Below the pieces are notes generated by a model. It made no database searches and was not told the origin of the DNA. It worked only from the letters and a program-made list of their open reading frames with translations. From assembly GCF_014385095.1 (NCBI RefSeq), contig NZ_JACRTC010000003.1, forward strand, positions 186,001-250,000: a DNA stretch of 64,000 bases, given 5' to 3'. Numbering within the stretch: position 1 is the first letter of the stretch; each line of letters begins with the position of its first letter. Source of the stretch: Zongyangia hominis. GTDB taxonomy: Bacteria; Bacillota; Clostridia; Oscillospirales; Ruminococcaceae. This document shows positions 23,976-32,880 of the stretch, piece after piece. The translations under genes were made by a program, and so were the position numbers.

Positions 23976-26093
23976 ATGTTCGAGAATTACCGCGTCTTTG
24001 AAACAGAGCTGGCGGGGAAAAAGATCACCTTTGAAACCGGCAAGATGTGCGCTCTCTCCAACGCGTCGGTGCTGGTGCGCTATGGCGAGACCACGGTCCT
24101 TGTCAATACCACCGCTTCCAAGAAGCCGAGAGACGGCATCGACTTTTTCCCGCTGTCGGTGGACTTTGAAGAAAAGCTCTATGCCGTGGGCAAAATCCCC
24201 GGCTCCTTTATGAAGCGGGAGGGCCGCCCCACCCAGAAGGCGATTCTCGCCTCCCGGCTGGTGGACCGCCCCATCCGGCCCCTCTTCCCCAAATACATGA
24301 GAAACGACGTCTCCGTCGTCATGACCGTCCTTTCGGTGGACCCGGACTGCTCCCCTGAAATCGCGGGCATGATCGGCACTTCCTTCGCCCTGTCCATCTC
24401 CGACATCCCCTGGGCCGGACCCATCGCGGGCGTCAGCCTGGGCCTGGTGGACGGCAAGGTGGTCATCAACCCCGACGAGGAGCAGCGGAAGGTCTCCGAG
24501 ATGTCTGTCACGGTGGCGGGCTCCAAAGAGAAGATTGTCATGATCGAGGCGGGCGCCAACGAGGTCCCCGAGGACGTCATGCTCGACGCCATCGCCCAGG
24601 GCCATGAAGAGATCAAGAAGATGGTCGACTTCATTTTCGGCGTCCAGGCCGAAATCGGCAAGGAGAAATTCACCTTCGAGTCCATGGAGGTCAATCCCGA
24701 GTTCTTCGGCAAGATCAAGGAGTTTGCCGAGGAGCGGGTCAAAGAGGCCCTTGACACCGACGACAAGAACGAGCGGGACAAGAGACTGGCCCCCATCGTC
24801 GAGGACATCCACGCCCAGTTCGACGAGGAGTATCCGGAGCTGGTGGGTACCGTCGACGAGTGCATGTACCAGCTCCAGAAGCAGATCGTCCGCGCCTGGC
24901 TCAAGCAGGGCAAGCGGGTCGACGGCAGAAAGCTGGATGAAATCCGGCCTTTGGCCGCCGAGGTGGGACTCATCCCCCGCGTCCACGGTTCCGGCATGTT
25001 TACCCGCGGTCAGACCCAGGTGCTCACCATCGTCACCTTGGGCCCTGTCAGCGATTCCCAGATCCTCGACGGCATCGACGGCGAGGATTCCAAGAGATAT
25101 ATGCATCAGTATAACTTCCCCTCCTACTCGGTGGGCGAGACCCGTCCCAGCCGCGGCCCCGGCCGCCGCGAGATCGGTCACGGCGCGCTGGCTGAGCGCG
25201 CCCTCGAGCCGGTGATCCCGCCGGTGGAGGAGTTCCCCTACGCTTACCGCCTGGTTTCCGAGGTGCTTTCCTCCAATGGCTCCACCTCCCAGGGCTCCAT
25301 CTGCGGCTCCACTCTGGCCCTGATGGACGCGGGCGTGCCCATCAAAGCGCCGGTGGCCGGCATCTCCTGCGGCCTCATCACCGACGGCGACGACTGGATG
25401 ACCATGGTGGACATCCAGGGGCTGGAGGACTTCTACGGCGACATGGACTTTAAGGTGGGCGGCACCGAAAAGGGCATCACCGCCATCCAGGTGGACATCA
25501 AGGTGGACGGCCTGACGCTGCCCATCATCAAGGAAGCCTTTGAGAAGACCAGAAAGGCCAGACTTTACATCTTAAATGAGATCATGCTCAAGTGCATCCC
25601 CGCCCCGCGCGAGGAGCTCTCCAAATACGCGCCCAAGATGCTCACCCTGACCATCGATCCGGAGAAGATCCGCGAGGTCATCGGTTCGGGCGGCAAGGTC
25701 ATCCAGAGAATCTGCGCCGAGTGCGAGGTCAAGATCGACATCGAGGACGACGGCAAGGTCTTCGTCTCCGCCATCGACATCGACAATGCCCGCCGGGCGG
25801 TTCAGGTCATCGAGACCATCGCCAACGACCCTGAGGTGGGCGCGCTCTACAAGGGCCGCGTCACCAGACTGATGAACTTCGGCGCCTTTGTGGAAATCGC
25901 TCCGGGCAAAGAGGGACTGGTTCACATCTCCAAGCTGGACATGAAGCGGGTGGAGAAGGTGGAGGACGTGGTCACCGTGGGCGACGAGATCATCGTCAAG
26001 GTCACCGAGATCGACTCCCAGGGCAGAATCAACCTCTCCAGAAAAGACGCGCTGATGGAAATCCAGGCAAAGAAGAACAAAGAAAAAGAATAA
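23976..26093 (+). CDS. pnp: Polyribonucleotide nucleotidyltransferase (PNPase)
   Basis: 705 residues, full length. This 3'-5' phosphorolytic exoribonuclease has two RNase PH domains (about 10-140 and 310-530) with a helical linker, then a KH domain with VIGSGGKVIQRI near residue 567 and an S1 domain (GRVTRLMNFGAFVEI) at the end. SRGPGRREIGHGALAERAL marks the active second core. GGAGG is eight bases before ATG 23976. A strong terminator follows, closing the long operon that starts at rimP. Confidence 0.97.
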   Translation: MFENYRVFETELAGKKITFETGKMCALSNASVLVRYGETTVLVNTTASKKPRDGIDFFPLSVDFEEKLYAVGKIPGSFMKREGRPTQKAILASRLVDRPIRPLFPKYMRNDVSVVMTVLSVDPDCSPEIAGMIGTSFALSISDIPWAGPIAGVSLGLVDGKVVINPDEEQRKVSEMSVTVAGSKEKIVMIEAGANEVPEDVMLDAIAQGHEEIKKMVDFIFGVQAEIGKEKFTFESMEVNPEFFGKIKEFAEERVKEALDTDDKNERDKRLAPIVEDIHAQFDEEYPELVGTVDECMYQLQKQIVRAWLKQGKRVDGRKLDEIRPLAAEVGLIPRVHGSGMFTRGQTQVLTIVTLGPVSDSQILDGIDGEDSKRYMHQYNFPSYSVGETRPSRGPGRREIGHGALAERALEPVIPPVEEFPYAYRLVSEVLSSNGSTSQGSICGSTLALMDAGVPIKAPVAGISCGLITDGDDWMTMVDIQGLEDFYGDMDFKVGGTEKGITAIQVDIKVDGLTLPIIKEAFEKTRKARLYILNEIMLKCIPAPREELSKYAPKMLTLTIDPEKIREVIGSGGKVIQRICAECEVKIDIEDDGKVFVSAIDIDNARRAVQVIETIANDPEVGALYKGRVTRLMNFGAFVEIAPGKEGLVHISKLDMKRVEKVEDVVTVGDEIIVKVTEIDSQGRINLSRKDALMEIQAKKNKEKE

Positions 26094-26113
26094 GAGCGAA
26101 GCCGCTCTCGATA

Positions 26114-26148
26114 GAGGCCCCGGACACTGCCGTGTCCGGGGCCTTTTT
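26114..26148 (+). terminator. Intrinsic terminator after pnp
   Basis: GGCCCCGGACAC and GTGTCCGGGGCC pair perfectly around a four-base loop and are followed by five T. Confidence 0.95.
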
Positions 26149-26312
26149 CACAAATATTCTTTTCAGGGCATAGGCATTTGTGCTATAATGATGTCTACAT
26201 GAAGTGCCGTGGAGAAGGCCCCCCGCCTGAAAAAGTGCGGGCAGCGCGGCTGCTCTTTTGAAGCGGCGCAAGGTGTCAGCGTCCACAGGCAACATCCGAA
26301 AGGGGAAGTAAA

Positions 26313-26600
26313 ATGAAAAAGAAGCTCATGGCTGTCATCCTATGTATGGTTCTCGCCTTCACCGGCGTGCAAACGGCTATTGCCGCGCCGGTCATTCGGA
26401 TGGAGGAGCAAAGCGCTGTGACGACCAGTGCGCCCCAGAGCACCACCACCCTGCCGGAGACCAACAGCGACGGCCGTCCCAAGACGACCAGGGAGCAGGA
26501 CATCGCCATTGTGGTCCTGACCTTCGTGGGCGTCATCGGCATGATCATGGTCATCATCGAGAAGAGAAAGAAAAACGACAAGGGCCCGCTGCGCAAATAG
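26313..26600 (+). CDS. Small exported protein with C-terminal membrane anchor
   Basis: 95 residues, family not recognised. A lysine-rich start and hydrophobic segment (residues 1-24, ending in QTAIAAP) look like a signal peptide. A Ser/Thr/Pro-rich middle contains LPETN at about residue 47, and a single membrane segment (about 64-82) is followed by the positive tail EKRKKNDKGPLRK. This order resembles a sortase substrate with a variant LPxTG motif, but the 16-residue gap between motif and helix is longer than usual, so it may simply be a two-helix membrane protein. AGGGGAAG lies before ATG 26313, and TATAAT at 26184-26189 may belong to its promoter. Confidence 0.7.
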   Translation: MKKKLMAVILCMVLAFTGVQTAIAAPVIRMEEQSAVTTSAPQSTTTLPETNSDGRPKTTREQDIAIVVLTFVGVIGMIMVIIEKRKKNDKGPLRK

Positions 26601-26630
26601 GCACAGCGTGCAAAATTCATATTCCGTTTC

Positions 26631-26660
26631 TTGTTTGGCGCAAGGGGATTTTGTTATAAT
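26631..26660 (+). promoter_or_regulatory. Probable proBA promoter
   Basis: TTGTTT (26631-26636), an 18-base spacer and a consensus TATAAT (26655-26660), followed by a leader of about 95 bases. Confidence 0.65.
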
Positions 26661-26759
26661 GAAAAGGCGCCGTATCCCTTCTATATATAAAGAAGGCTCT
26701 CGGGTCCGAAATTTGGCCCCGTGGGAGCGGGGGATGCGGGCGGAAGGGGAACAACGAAG

Positions 26760-27548
26760 ATGAACTGTTTTGAAAAAGCGAGACGGGTGGTCGTCAAGGT
26801 GGGCACTTCCACGCTCACCTACGACACGGGACTCATCAATATCCGCCATCTGGAGAGACTGGTCAAGACCCTCTCCGATTTAAAAAACTCGGGGAGGGAC
26901 GTCATTCTGGTGTCCTCCGGCGCCATCGGCGTGGGCGTGGGTAAGCTGGGGCTCAAGGAGCGGCCCCAGGACACCCCCTCCAAGCAGGCGGCGGCCTCGG
27001 TGGGGCAGTGTGAGCTGATGTACCTCTACGACAAGCTCTTCTCTGAATATAACCACACCATTTCCCAGGTGCTCATCACCCGGGACGCCATCGACAATCC
27101 CGACCGCAAGCAGCATATTATGAATACCTTTGAGCGTCTGATGGACTACGGCGCCATCCCCATCGTCAACGAAAACGACACGGTGAGCGTCGAGGAGATC
27201 GAGTTCGGCGACAACGACAGCCTGTCCGCCATTGTGGCGGCCATCGCCCAGGCCGACGCGCTGGTGGTGATGACCGACGTGGACGGTCTCTACGACGCCG
27301 ATCCCCGCACCTGTGAAAACGCCCGGCTGATCCGTCAGGTGGACCAGGTGGACGACGCGCTGCGGGCCAAGGCGTCGGGCGCGGGCACGAGACGGGGCAC
27401 CGGCGGTATGATCACCAAGCTCAACGCCGCCGAGTTTGCCATGGAGCGGGGCATCGATATGGCCATCGTCAACGGCAAGGACCCCTATATCCTCTACCGG
27501 CTGTTTGAAGGACAGCAGGTGGGCACCCATTTTAAACGGAAAGGCTGA
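26760..27548 (+). CDS. proB: Glutamate 5-kinase
   Basis: 262 residues, the short form lacking the C-terminal PUA domain, as in many Clostridia. It phosphorylates glutamate in the first step of proline synthesis. Motifs are VVVKVGTSTLT, ILVSSGAIGVG, PIVNENDTVS, FGDNDSLSA, and RRGTGGMITKLNAA, the substrate loop. ATG 26760 was chosen because upstream codons do not look coding and the family begins here. Its stop overlaps the proA start (TGATG), so the two enzymes, which channel a labile intermediate, are made together. Confidence 0.96.
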   Translation: MNCFEKARRVVVKVGTSTLTYDTGLINIRHLERLVKTLSDLKNSGRDVILVSSGAIGVGVGKLGLKERPQDTPSKQAAASVGQCELMYLYDKLFSEYNHTISQVLITRDAIDNPDRKQHIMNTFERLMDYGAIPIVNENDTVSVEEIEFGDNDSLSAIVAAIAQADALVVMTDVDGLYDADPRTCENARLIRQVDQVDDALRAKASGAGTRRGTGGMITKLNAAEFAMERGIDMAIVNGKDPYILYRLFEGQQVGTHFKRKG

Positions 27549-28801
27549 TGGATGTGACACAGATCATTGAAATCGGGAAGCGGGCCAAGAAGGCCTCCCA
27601 GACGCTGATGTGCGCGGGCACCATGGAAAAAAACCGGGCGCTCTCTTCCATTGCGCAGGCGCTGCGCCGGGAAAAGGCGGCCATTCTCGCTGAAAACGCC
27701 GCGGACATTGTGGCGGCCAAAGAGCGGGGAATGTCGCCCTCTATGGTTGACCGGCTCACCCTGACGGAAAGCCGGATTGAGGACATCGCCGCGGCGGTGG
27801 AGAAGATTGTGGACCTGGAGGACCCGGTGGGGGTCATCGAAACCGGCTTTGTCCGCCCCAACGGGTTGCAGGTCAGAAAGACCCGCGTCCCTATGGGAGT
27901 GGTGGGCATCATCTTTGAAGCGCGTCCCAATGTGACGGTGGACGGCGCGGCCCTGTGTCTTAAAACAGGCAACGCGGTGATTTTACGGGGCGGAAAGGAA
28001 GCCATCCGTTCCAATACGGCTTTGGCCGGCGTCATGCGGGACGCCATCGAGAGCACGGGACTGCCCGCCGACAGCGTCATTTTAATAGAAGACACCTCCC
28101 GGGAGAGCGCCACGGCCCTGATGAAGTTAAACGATTATCTTGACGTGCTCATCCCCCGGGGCGGCGCCGGGCTCATCCGCGCCGTGGTGGAGCAGGCCAC
28201 CGTTCCCGTCATCGAGACGGGCACCGGCAACTGCCACATTTATATCGATAAAAGCGCCGACGTGCAGATGGGCGCCAACATCATCTTTAACGCCAAGACC
28301 TCCCGGCCCTCGGTGTGCAACGCGGCCGAGACGCTGCTCGTTCACCGGGACATTGCCCAGGAGTTCCTGCCGGTGGCCAAGGTCCTTTTGGACACCAAGC
28401 ACGTAGAGCTGCGGGGGGATGAAAACACACGGTCCATTTTAGGGCCCAGTGTCAAGCCCGTCACCGAGGAGGACTATGCCACCGAGTTTCTCGACTATAT
28501 CCTGGCTGTGCGGGTGGTGGATTCCCTGGAGGAGGCCATCGACCATGTGCGGAGCTATTCCTCCGGCCACAGCGAGTGCATCGTCACCCGGGACCTGGGA
28601 TGCGCCCAGCGGTTTGTGGACACCGTCGATAGCGCGGCGGTCTATGTCAACGCCTCCACCCGGTTTACCGACGGCGGGGAGTTCGGTTTCGGCGCGGAGA
28701 TCGGCATCTCCACCCAGAAGCTCCACGCCCGGGGTCCCATGGGGCTCAAGGAGCTAACCACCGTGAAGTATATCATCTATGGCGATGGACAGGTGCGCTA
28801 A
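27548..28801 (+). CDS. proA: Gamma-glutamyl phosphate reductase
   Basis: 417 residues, full length. This NADPH-dependent enzyme reduces gamma-glutamyl phosphate to glutamate semialdehyde, which cyclises on the way to proline. The aldehyde dehydrogenase-like fold shows PMGVVGIIFEARPNVTVD and the catalytic cysteine in SRPSVCNAAETLL; the C-terminal FGFGAEIGISTQKLHARGPMG is typical of ProA. The start overlaps the proB stop. No terminator is visible before the next gene. Confidence 0.97.
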   Translation: MDVTQIIEIGKRAKKASQTLMCAGTMEKNRALSSIAQALRREKAAILAENAADIVAAKERGMSPSMVDRLTLTESRIEDIAAAVEKIVDLEDPVGVIETGFVRPNGLQVRKTRVPMGVVGIIFEARPNVTVDGAALCLKTGNAVILRGGKEAIRSNTALAGVMRDAIESTGLPADSVILIEDTSRESATALMKLNDYLDVLIPRGGAGLIRAVVEQATVPVIETGTGNCHIYIDKSADVQMGANIIFNAKTSRPSVCNAAETLLVHRDIAQEFLPVAKVLLDTKHVELRGDENTRSILGPSVKPVTEEDYATEFLDYILAVRVVDSLEEAIDHVRSYSSGHSECIVTRDLGCAQRFVDTVDSAAVYVNASTRFTDGGEFGFGAEIGISTQKLHARGPMGLKELTTVKYIIYGDGQVR

Positions 28802-28834
28802 GCAAAGAGAAGAATCTTGCCAGGAAATGGCGGA

Positions 28835-29656
28835 ATGGATGGTTTAGGCATGGATTTGGAGAAAAACACGCCTCTGGTGCCCGACGAGGAGCCGGGCCGG
28901 GAGACTGAACAGATACGGCCCGGCCACGGAAGGAACGTGGGCCGGCACAAGCGGAAGAATAAATACGCGGTGGCGGGGCTCATCCTGCTGCTGTTGGCGC
29001 TGGTGGGCGTCATTGCGGTGGTGGTGTCCAGCATCAAGCTCACCGGCAATATCATGGACAACGGCAAACAGAAGGGAAAATTGGAACGCTATCTCCAACC
29101 GGTGGTCATGTTCGACCCCCTGCCCTTTGAGAAGGTGGAGGACGCCGACCCCCTGGTGGTGCTTCAGTCGGCCCTTTGGTACACCATCATCAACGAGCCG
29201 GAGGAGAAGCAGTCCTTCGACGACTTCGGGATGCGGGTACTGAAAGTCAGCGACGTGGACCTCAGCGGCGCCAAACTCTTCGGCAGCTCCCTCAAGCTCC
29301 AGCACCAAAGCTTCGGCGACTTCGACGTCAGCTATATCTATGAGGGCACGGAGCAGGTCTACAAGGTGCCTGTCACCGGGATCATGGCCACCTACAAGGC
29401 CAAGGTGGTGAGCATGCAGAAGGAGAGCGGCGGGGAATACCATATCATTGTGGGCTATGTCCCCACCGGAAACGAGTGGATGGCGGACTTGCAGGGCAAC
29501 ACCTACGAGACCGAGCCGGATAAATATATGAAGTACATCCTGAAAAAGGAGAAGAACCAGTATTACATCGTTTCCATCCAGCAGCCGGCGGAGGGGGAAA
29601 CCCCCAGTCTCACCGCTCCAATTACTAGTACAGGTGGCCAAAGCGAAGCCAAATAG
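28835..29656 (+). CDS. Single-pass membrane protein of unknown function
   Basis: 273 residues from the preferred ATG 28835 (AGGAAATGGCGG just upstream; TTG 28817 and ATG 28850 are alternatives). An acidic then Arg/Lys-rich cytoplasmic N-terminus (1-45) precedes one membrane helix (about 45-68, AVAGLILLLLALVGVIAVVV). The rest lies outside: helical near LERYLQPVVMFDPLPFEKVEDADP, then beta-rich, ending in a Pro/Ser/Thr tail. No enzymatic motif is visible. It may be co-transcribed with proBA because only 33 bases separate them, but a shared role is not evident. A strong terminator follows. Confidence 0.7.
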   Translation: MDGLGMDLEKNTPLVPDEEPGRETEQIRPGHGRNVGRHKRKNKYAVAGLILLLLALVGVIAVVVSSIKLTGNIMDNGKQKGKLERYLQPVVMFDPLPFEKVEDADPLVVLQSALWYTIINEPEEKQSFDDFGMRVLKVSDVDLSGAKLFGSSLKLQHQSFGDFDVSYIYEGTEQVYKVPVTGIMATYKAKVVSMQKESGGEYHIIVGYVPTGNEWMADLQGNTYETEPDKYMKYILKKEKNQYYIVSIQQPAEGETPSLTAPITSTGGQSEAK

Positions 29657-29707
29657 GAAAAACCCATATTCGTCATTTTAAAAGATGTTTTTGGGAAAAA
29701 ATACAAG

Positions 29708-29753
29708 AAAGTAAGAGCGTGTGTTTTATACACACGCTCTTACTTTCGTTTTT
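29708..29753 (+). terminator. Intrinsic terminator before sugar locus 2
   Basis: An 18-bp perfect stem (GAAAGTAAGAGCGTGTGT with its complement) around TTTAT is followed by five T after a G. Confidence 0.93.
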
Positions 29754-30105
29754 CACTAAATTGATACAGACAAGTTCGTGCAAAATTATGGTCAAAAAAC
29801 AAAAAGGAGCATGCAAGTTTGCACAAAAATAAATATGACTAAATTGTGAATAAAAAAGAAACTTGTACCGGAACTTGTGTCTTTGTCCAGTTTTTGTCAG
29901 TTGTAATATTTGGAAGTGACAGAAAGTTAACAGTTTGCCAGTATGGGCGGAAAGAAACTTGTTTCTTAATAATTTAGTCATAATTAAAAGAACCATTGAT
30001 ATAATAGGATAAAATCACAAATAAATCATTGATTTAGAAAACATAGATAGTTTCAAAGGCTAATATTTAGCAGGTTGTTACTAGTAAATTGTACAACTTC
30101 ATCGG
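29754..30105 (+). promoter_or_regulatory. AT-rich control region of binding-protein gene 1
   Basis: About 350 bases with no gene. They contain ATGACTAAATTGTGAA (29835-29850), the same element inverted in part (AATTTAGTCAT, 29971-29981), TGCAAGTTTGCA, several AACTTGT words, and a perfect palindrome-like AAGAAACTTGTTTCTT (29952-29967). These recur upstream of the two paralogous genes, pointing to shared repressor or activator sites. Confidence 0.6.
29835..29850 (+). promoter_or_regulatory. Recurrent 16-bp motif, copy 1
   Basis: ATGACTAAATTGTGAA occurs identically at 31472-31487, with one difference at 32981-32996 and with two at 39677-39692. Each copy lies upstream of a sugar-uptake or sugar-kinase gene. 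Confidence 0.65.
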
Positions 30106-30136
30106 TATAATGAATACAACCTCAAAAAATGTGAGG
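30106..30136 (+). promoter_or_regulatory. -10 box and 5'-terminal hairpin of binding-protein gene 1
   Basis: TATAAT (30106-30111) has no good -35 box, which suggests an activator. Eight bases on, CCTC (30120-30123) and GAGG (30133-30136) can pair. The same arrangement with the same spacing precedes the other two paralogues, placing a small hairpin at the very 5' end of the mRNA. Confidence 0.65.
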
Positions 30137-30185
30137 AGAGAATTAATATTCCAGTACATAGCTGGAAAAAAGAGGAGGAAAATCC

Positions 30186-31196
30186 ATGAAAAAACTGTTA
30201 GCCCTTGTACTGGCTGTACTGATGGTAGTTACCATCTTTGCAGGCTGTGCAGCAAAAGAAGAGAGCTCTTCTTCTCAGTCTAGCTCCACTCCCGCTGGCG
30301 ATTCTTCCAGCACCGGTGGCGACGCTAAAGAGGGCCCCTACACCTTTGGTTATTCCGCAATGACTCTGAACAACCCCTTCTTCGTCTACATTGGCGACAC
30401 CGCCAAAGCTGTTGTTGAAGGCAAAGGCGACAAATTTGTCAGCGCTGACCCCCAGTTTGATCAGAGCAGACAGATCTCCCAGATCGAAGACATGGTTACC
30501 CAGGGCATCGACGTCCTGCTTCTGAACCCGGTTGACAACAAGGGCATTCGCCCGGCGCTGGATGCCTGCCAGAAGGCAAACATCCCCATCGTCAACTTCG
30601 ACGCTGACGTTTATGACACCGACATGGTCGAATCCATCCTGGTTTCCAACAACAAACAGGCCGGCTATCTGGTAGGCCAGAAGGTTGTTAAGGACTTCCC
30701 GGACGGCACCAAACTGGCTATCCTGGATTCCCCGACTGCGAAATCCACTCTGGACCGCGTTGCGGGCTTCATGCAGGCTCTGGAAGAGGCCGGCAAGGAC
30801 AAATATCCTGTCGTTTACCAGCAGGATGGTAAGGGCTCCACTCAGGACTCCCTGCCTCTGGCTGAGAACTGCCTCCAGGCTAACCCCGATGTCGGCGCAT
30901 TCTTCGCTGGTAACGACCCGTCCGCAATGGGCGCTGTCGCAGCTCTGGAAGCCGCTGGCAAAGTTGGCGAGATCAAAGTTTACGGTATCGACGGTTCTCC
31001 CGAAGGCAAAACTGCCATCAAAAAGGGCCAGATGCACGGCACCGGCGCTCAGTCCCCGAAAGCAATCGCTGAGCAGTCTGTCGAAGTAGCTTACAAGATC
31101 CTGGCTGGCGAAACTGTTGAGAAGAACATCCTGGTTGACGTGTTCCTGATCGATGACACCAATGTTGATCAGTACGGCACCGACAGCTGGCAGTAA
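30186..31196 (+). CDS. Sugar ABC transporter substrate-binding lipoprotein 1
   Basis: 336 residues. A lipoprotein signal (MKKLLALVLAVLMVVTIFAG then Cys21) and a Ser/Thr-rich tether (about 26-50) precede a ribose-binding-protein-like fold with FGYSAMTLNNPFFVYIGD, VTQGIDVLLLNPVDNKGIRPALDACQKANIPIVNFDADV and FFAGNDPSAMGAVAALEAAGK. It would sit on the outer face of the membrane and hand a sugar to the permease at 36775. It is closely similar to proteins 2 and 3 below, with near-identical signal peptides. Codons favour T-ended forms unlike the housekeeping genes, as expected for very high expression. GGAGG is well placed before ATG 30186. Confidence 0.93.
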   Translation: MKKLLALVLAVLMVVTIFAGCAAKEESSSSQSSSTPAGDSSSTGGDAKEGPYTFGYSAMTLNNPFFVYIGDTAKAVVEGKGDKFVSADPQFDQSRQISQIEDMVTQGIDVLLLNPVDNKGIRPALDACQKANIPIVNFDADVYDTDMVESILVSNNKQAGYLVGQKVVKDFPDGTKLAILDSPTAKSTLDRVAGFMQALEEAGKDKYPVVYQQDGKGSTQDSLPLAENCLQANPDVGAFFAGNDPSAMGAVAALEAAGKVGEIKVYGIDGSPEGKTAIKKGQMHGTGAQSPKAIAEQSVEVAYKILAGETVEKNILVDVFLIDDTNVDQYGTDSWQ

Positions 31197-31251
31197 GATC
31201 GAAGGAGTCCTTTGATTCCTGACAATCGAAGCGCAGCTTACGATGAAAAGA

Positions 31252-31281
31252 AATGCCCTGCTTTTAGCAGGGCATTTTTTA
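31252..31281 (+). terminator. Intrinsic terminator after binding-protein gene 1
   Basis: AATGCCCTGC pairs with GCAGGGCATT across TTTTA and is followed by a T-rich run. Confidence 0.93.
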
Positions 31282-31426
31282 TTTATCTTTACAAAGGGAA
31301 ATAATAGCTGAAATTTCCAGTAAAGAACGCATAATCAAATAAATAAACGAGGGCACCGCCGTTATGGAGGAAAAAGTGTTGTGTACATATGAGGTATTTT
31401 AGACGGTTTTCGCCAGGCTAAATGGT

Positions 31427-31456
31427 ACAAGTTTCACAACACTGCATGAAACTTGT
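31427..31456. promoter_or_regulatory. Inverted repeat with AACTTGT core upstream of gene 2
   Basis: ACAAGTTTCA (31427-31436) and TGAAACTTGT (31447-31456) are perfect 10-bp inverted arms spaced by ten bases, so that arm centres lie two helical turns apart. Copy 2 of the 16-bp motif begins 16 bases downstream. A dimeric regulator site is likely. Confidence 0.6.
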
Positions 31457-31471
31457 TGCAGAGAAAAAATA

Positions 31472-31487
31472 ATGACTAAATTGTGAA
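31472..31487 (+). promoter_or_regulatory. Recurrent 16-bp motif, copy 2
   Basis: ATGACTAAATTGTGAA, identical to copy 1 and about 325 bases before the start codon of binding-protein gene 2. Confidence 0.65.
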
Positions 31488-31644
31488 TATACCATACAAA
31501 GGGGGTTCCACCGGAATAAAAAGTAACGAAATCGAAACAACACAGGGACGCATCATTGACAATTTTGGGCAATAAGAAAACTTGTCTATGATAAACGGGA
31601 AAAAATAAGAAAATTGTTGATGATTTTTATAAGAATTAAATAGA

Positions 31645-31688
31645 AAAAAGACGATGAAACTTGTTGCAATGTTTCGTCGTCTTTTTTT
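31645..31688 (+). terminator. Terminator-like hairpin just upstream of the gene 2 promoter
   Basis: AAAAAGACGATGAAAC pairs with GTTTCGTCGTCTTTTT (one G-U pair) and is followed by more T. Since gene 1 already has a terminator at 31252, this suggests a separate short transcript, or protection against read-through, in the 31282-31690 interval. Confidence 0.75.
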
Positions 31689-31726
31689 GGATAGGTTGCA
31701 TATAGAAAAGGTACAACTGATCACCG

Positions 31727-31754
31727 TATAATAGAGAAGACCTCAGAGATGAGG
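31727..31754 (+). promoter_or_regulatory. -10 box and 5'-terminal hairpin of binding-protein gene 2
   Basis: TATAAT (31727-31732), then after eight bases CCTC (31741-31744) and GAGG (31751-31754). The GTTGCA-TATAGAAAA stretch upstream is shared with gene 3. Confidence 0.65.
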
Positions 31755-31796
31755 ACAAAGATTCCAGAACTTATCTGGTATTTAAGGAGGAAAATT

Positions 31797-32810
31797 ATGA
31801 AAAAGTTGTTAGCACTTGTGCTGGCTGTCCTGATGGTAGTTACCATCTTCGCAGGCTGCGCAGCAAAAGAAGAAAGCTCTTCTTCTCAGTCCAGTTCCAC
31901 CCCTGCTGGTGATTCTTCCAGCACTGGCGGCGACAGCAAAGAAGGCCCCTACAAATTCGGTTACACCCCCGCAACCATGAACAACCCCTTCTTCACCTAT
32001 ATTGAAGGCGTTATGAGAAAAATCGTCGAAGATAAAGGCGATGAGATGGTTACCACTGACCCGCAGTTCGACGTTTCTAAGCAGATCTCCCAGATTGAAG
32101 ACATGGTTACCCAGGGTATCGATGTCCTCATGCTCAACCCCGTTGACTCCGAAGGCGTACGCCCCGGCCTCGACGCTGCGAAAAAAGCCAATGTCATCAT
32201 CGTTAACTTCGATAACGACGTTGCTGATAAAGACATGGTAGACTGCATCCTGGTTTCCAACAATGAGAACGCTGGTTACGTTGTTGGCCAGAAAGTCGTC
32301 AAAGACTTCCCCGATGGCGCTAAGATCGCTATCCTGCATCAGCCCACTGCTCAGGCTTGCATCGACCGTGTTGCTGGTTTCAGAAGAGCAATCTCCGAAG
32401 CCGCTAACAAAGATGCTTACAAAGAAGTTGCCGAGCAGAACGGCGGCGGTTCCACTCAGGACTCCCTGGCTCCGGCCGAGAACATCCTGCAGGGTAACCC
32501 CGACCTGGATCTGTTCTTCTGCATCAACGACCCGTCTGCTGTTGGCGCTGTCGCAGCTCTGAAAGCAGCGAACAAAGTCGGCGACATCAAAGTTTACGGT
32601 ATTGACGGCGCTCCCGAAGGCAAAGCAGCCATCAAAGCTGGCGAGATGGTCGCTACCGGCGCTCAGTCCCCGAAAGCTATCGCTGAGGATTCCATCGAAG
32701 TAGCTTACAAGCTCCTCGCTGGTGAGACTGTTGAGCACAAGATCCTTGTTGACACCTTCCTGATCGACGGCAGCAACGTTGACCAGTACGGCACCGACAG
32801 CTGGCAGTAA
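31797..32810 (+). CDS. Sugar ABC transporter substrate-binding lipoprotein 2
   Basis: 337 residues with the same lipoprotein signal (Cys21) and Ser-rich tether as protein 1; about the first 45 residues are practically identical. The mature domain diverges more: FGYTPATMNNPFFTYIEGVM, VTQGIDVLMLNPVDSEGVRPGLDAAKKANVIIVNFDNDV and FFCINDPSAVGAVAALKAANK. The PAxMNNPFF and NFDNDV segments line the sugar site in ribose-binding-like proteins, so differences there suggest a related but distinct ligand or affinity. AAGGAGG lies six bases before ATG 31797. It is a single-gene unit between two terminators. Confidence 0.93.
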   Translation: MKKLLALVLAVLMVVTIFAGCAAKEESSSSQSSSTPAGDSSSTGGDSKEGPYKFGYTPATMNNPFFTYIEGVMRKIVEDKGDEMVTTDPQFDVSKQISQIEDMVTQGIDVLMLNPVDSEGVRPGLDAAKKANVIIVNFDNDVADKDMVDCILVSNNENAGYVVGQKVVKDFPDGAKIAILHQPTAQACIDRVAGFRRAISEAANKDAYKEVAEQNGGGSTQDSLAPAENILQGNPDLDLFFCINDPSAVGAVAALKAANKVGDIKVYGIDGAPEGKAAIKAGEMVATGAQSPKAIAEDSIEVAYKLLAGETVEHKILVDTFLIDGSNVDQYGTDSWQ

Positions 32811-32849
32811 TAGGAACTCTATTATGCGAGTTTTGATCGAAAATTAAAA

Positions 32850-32880
32850 AAAGGCTCCGCTTAGCGGAGCCTTTTTTCTT
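32850..32880 (+). terminator. Intrinsic terminator after binding-protein gene 2
   Basis: AAGGCTCCGC and GCGGAGCCTT pair around a short loop, flanked by A and T runs. Confidence 0.93.

Noticed and set aside
26661..26759. Proline T-box ahead of proBA
   Set aside because: The leader is under 100 bases and lacks the specifier and antiterminator elements.
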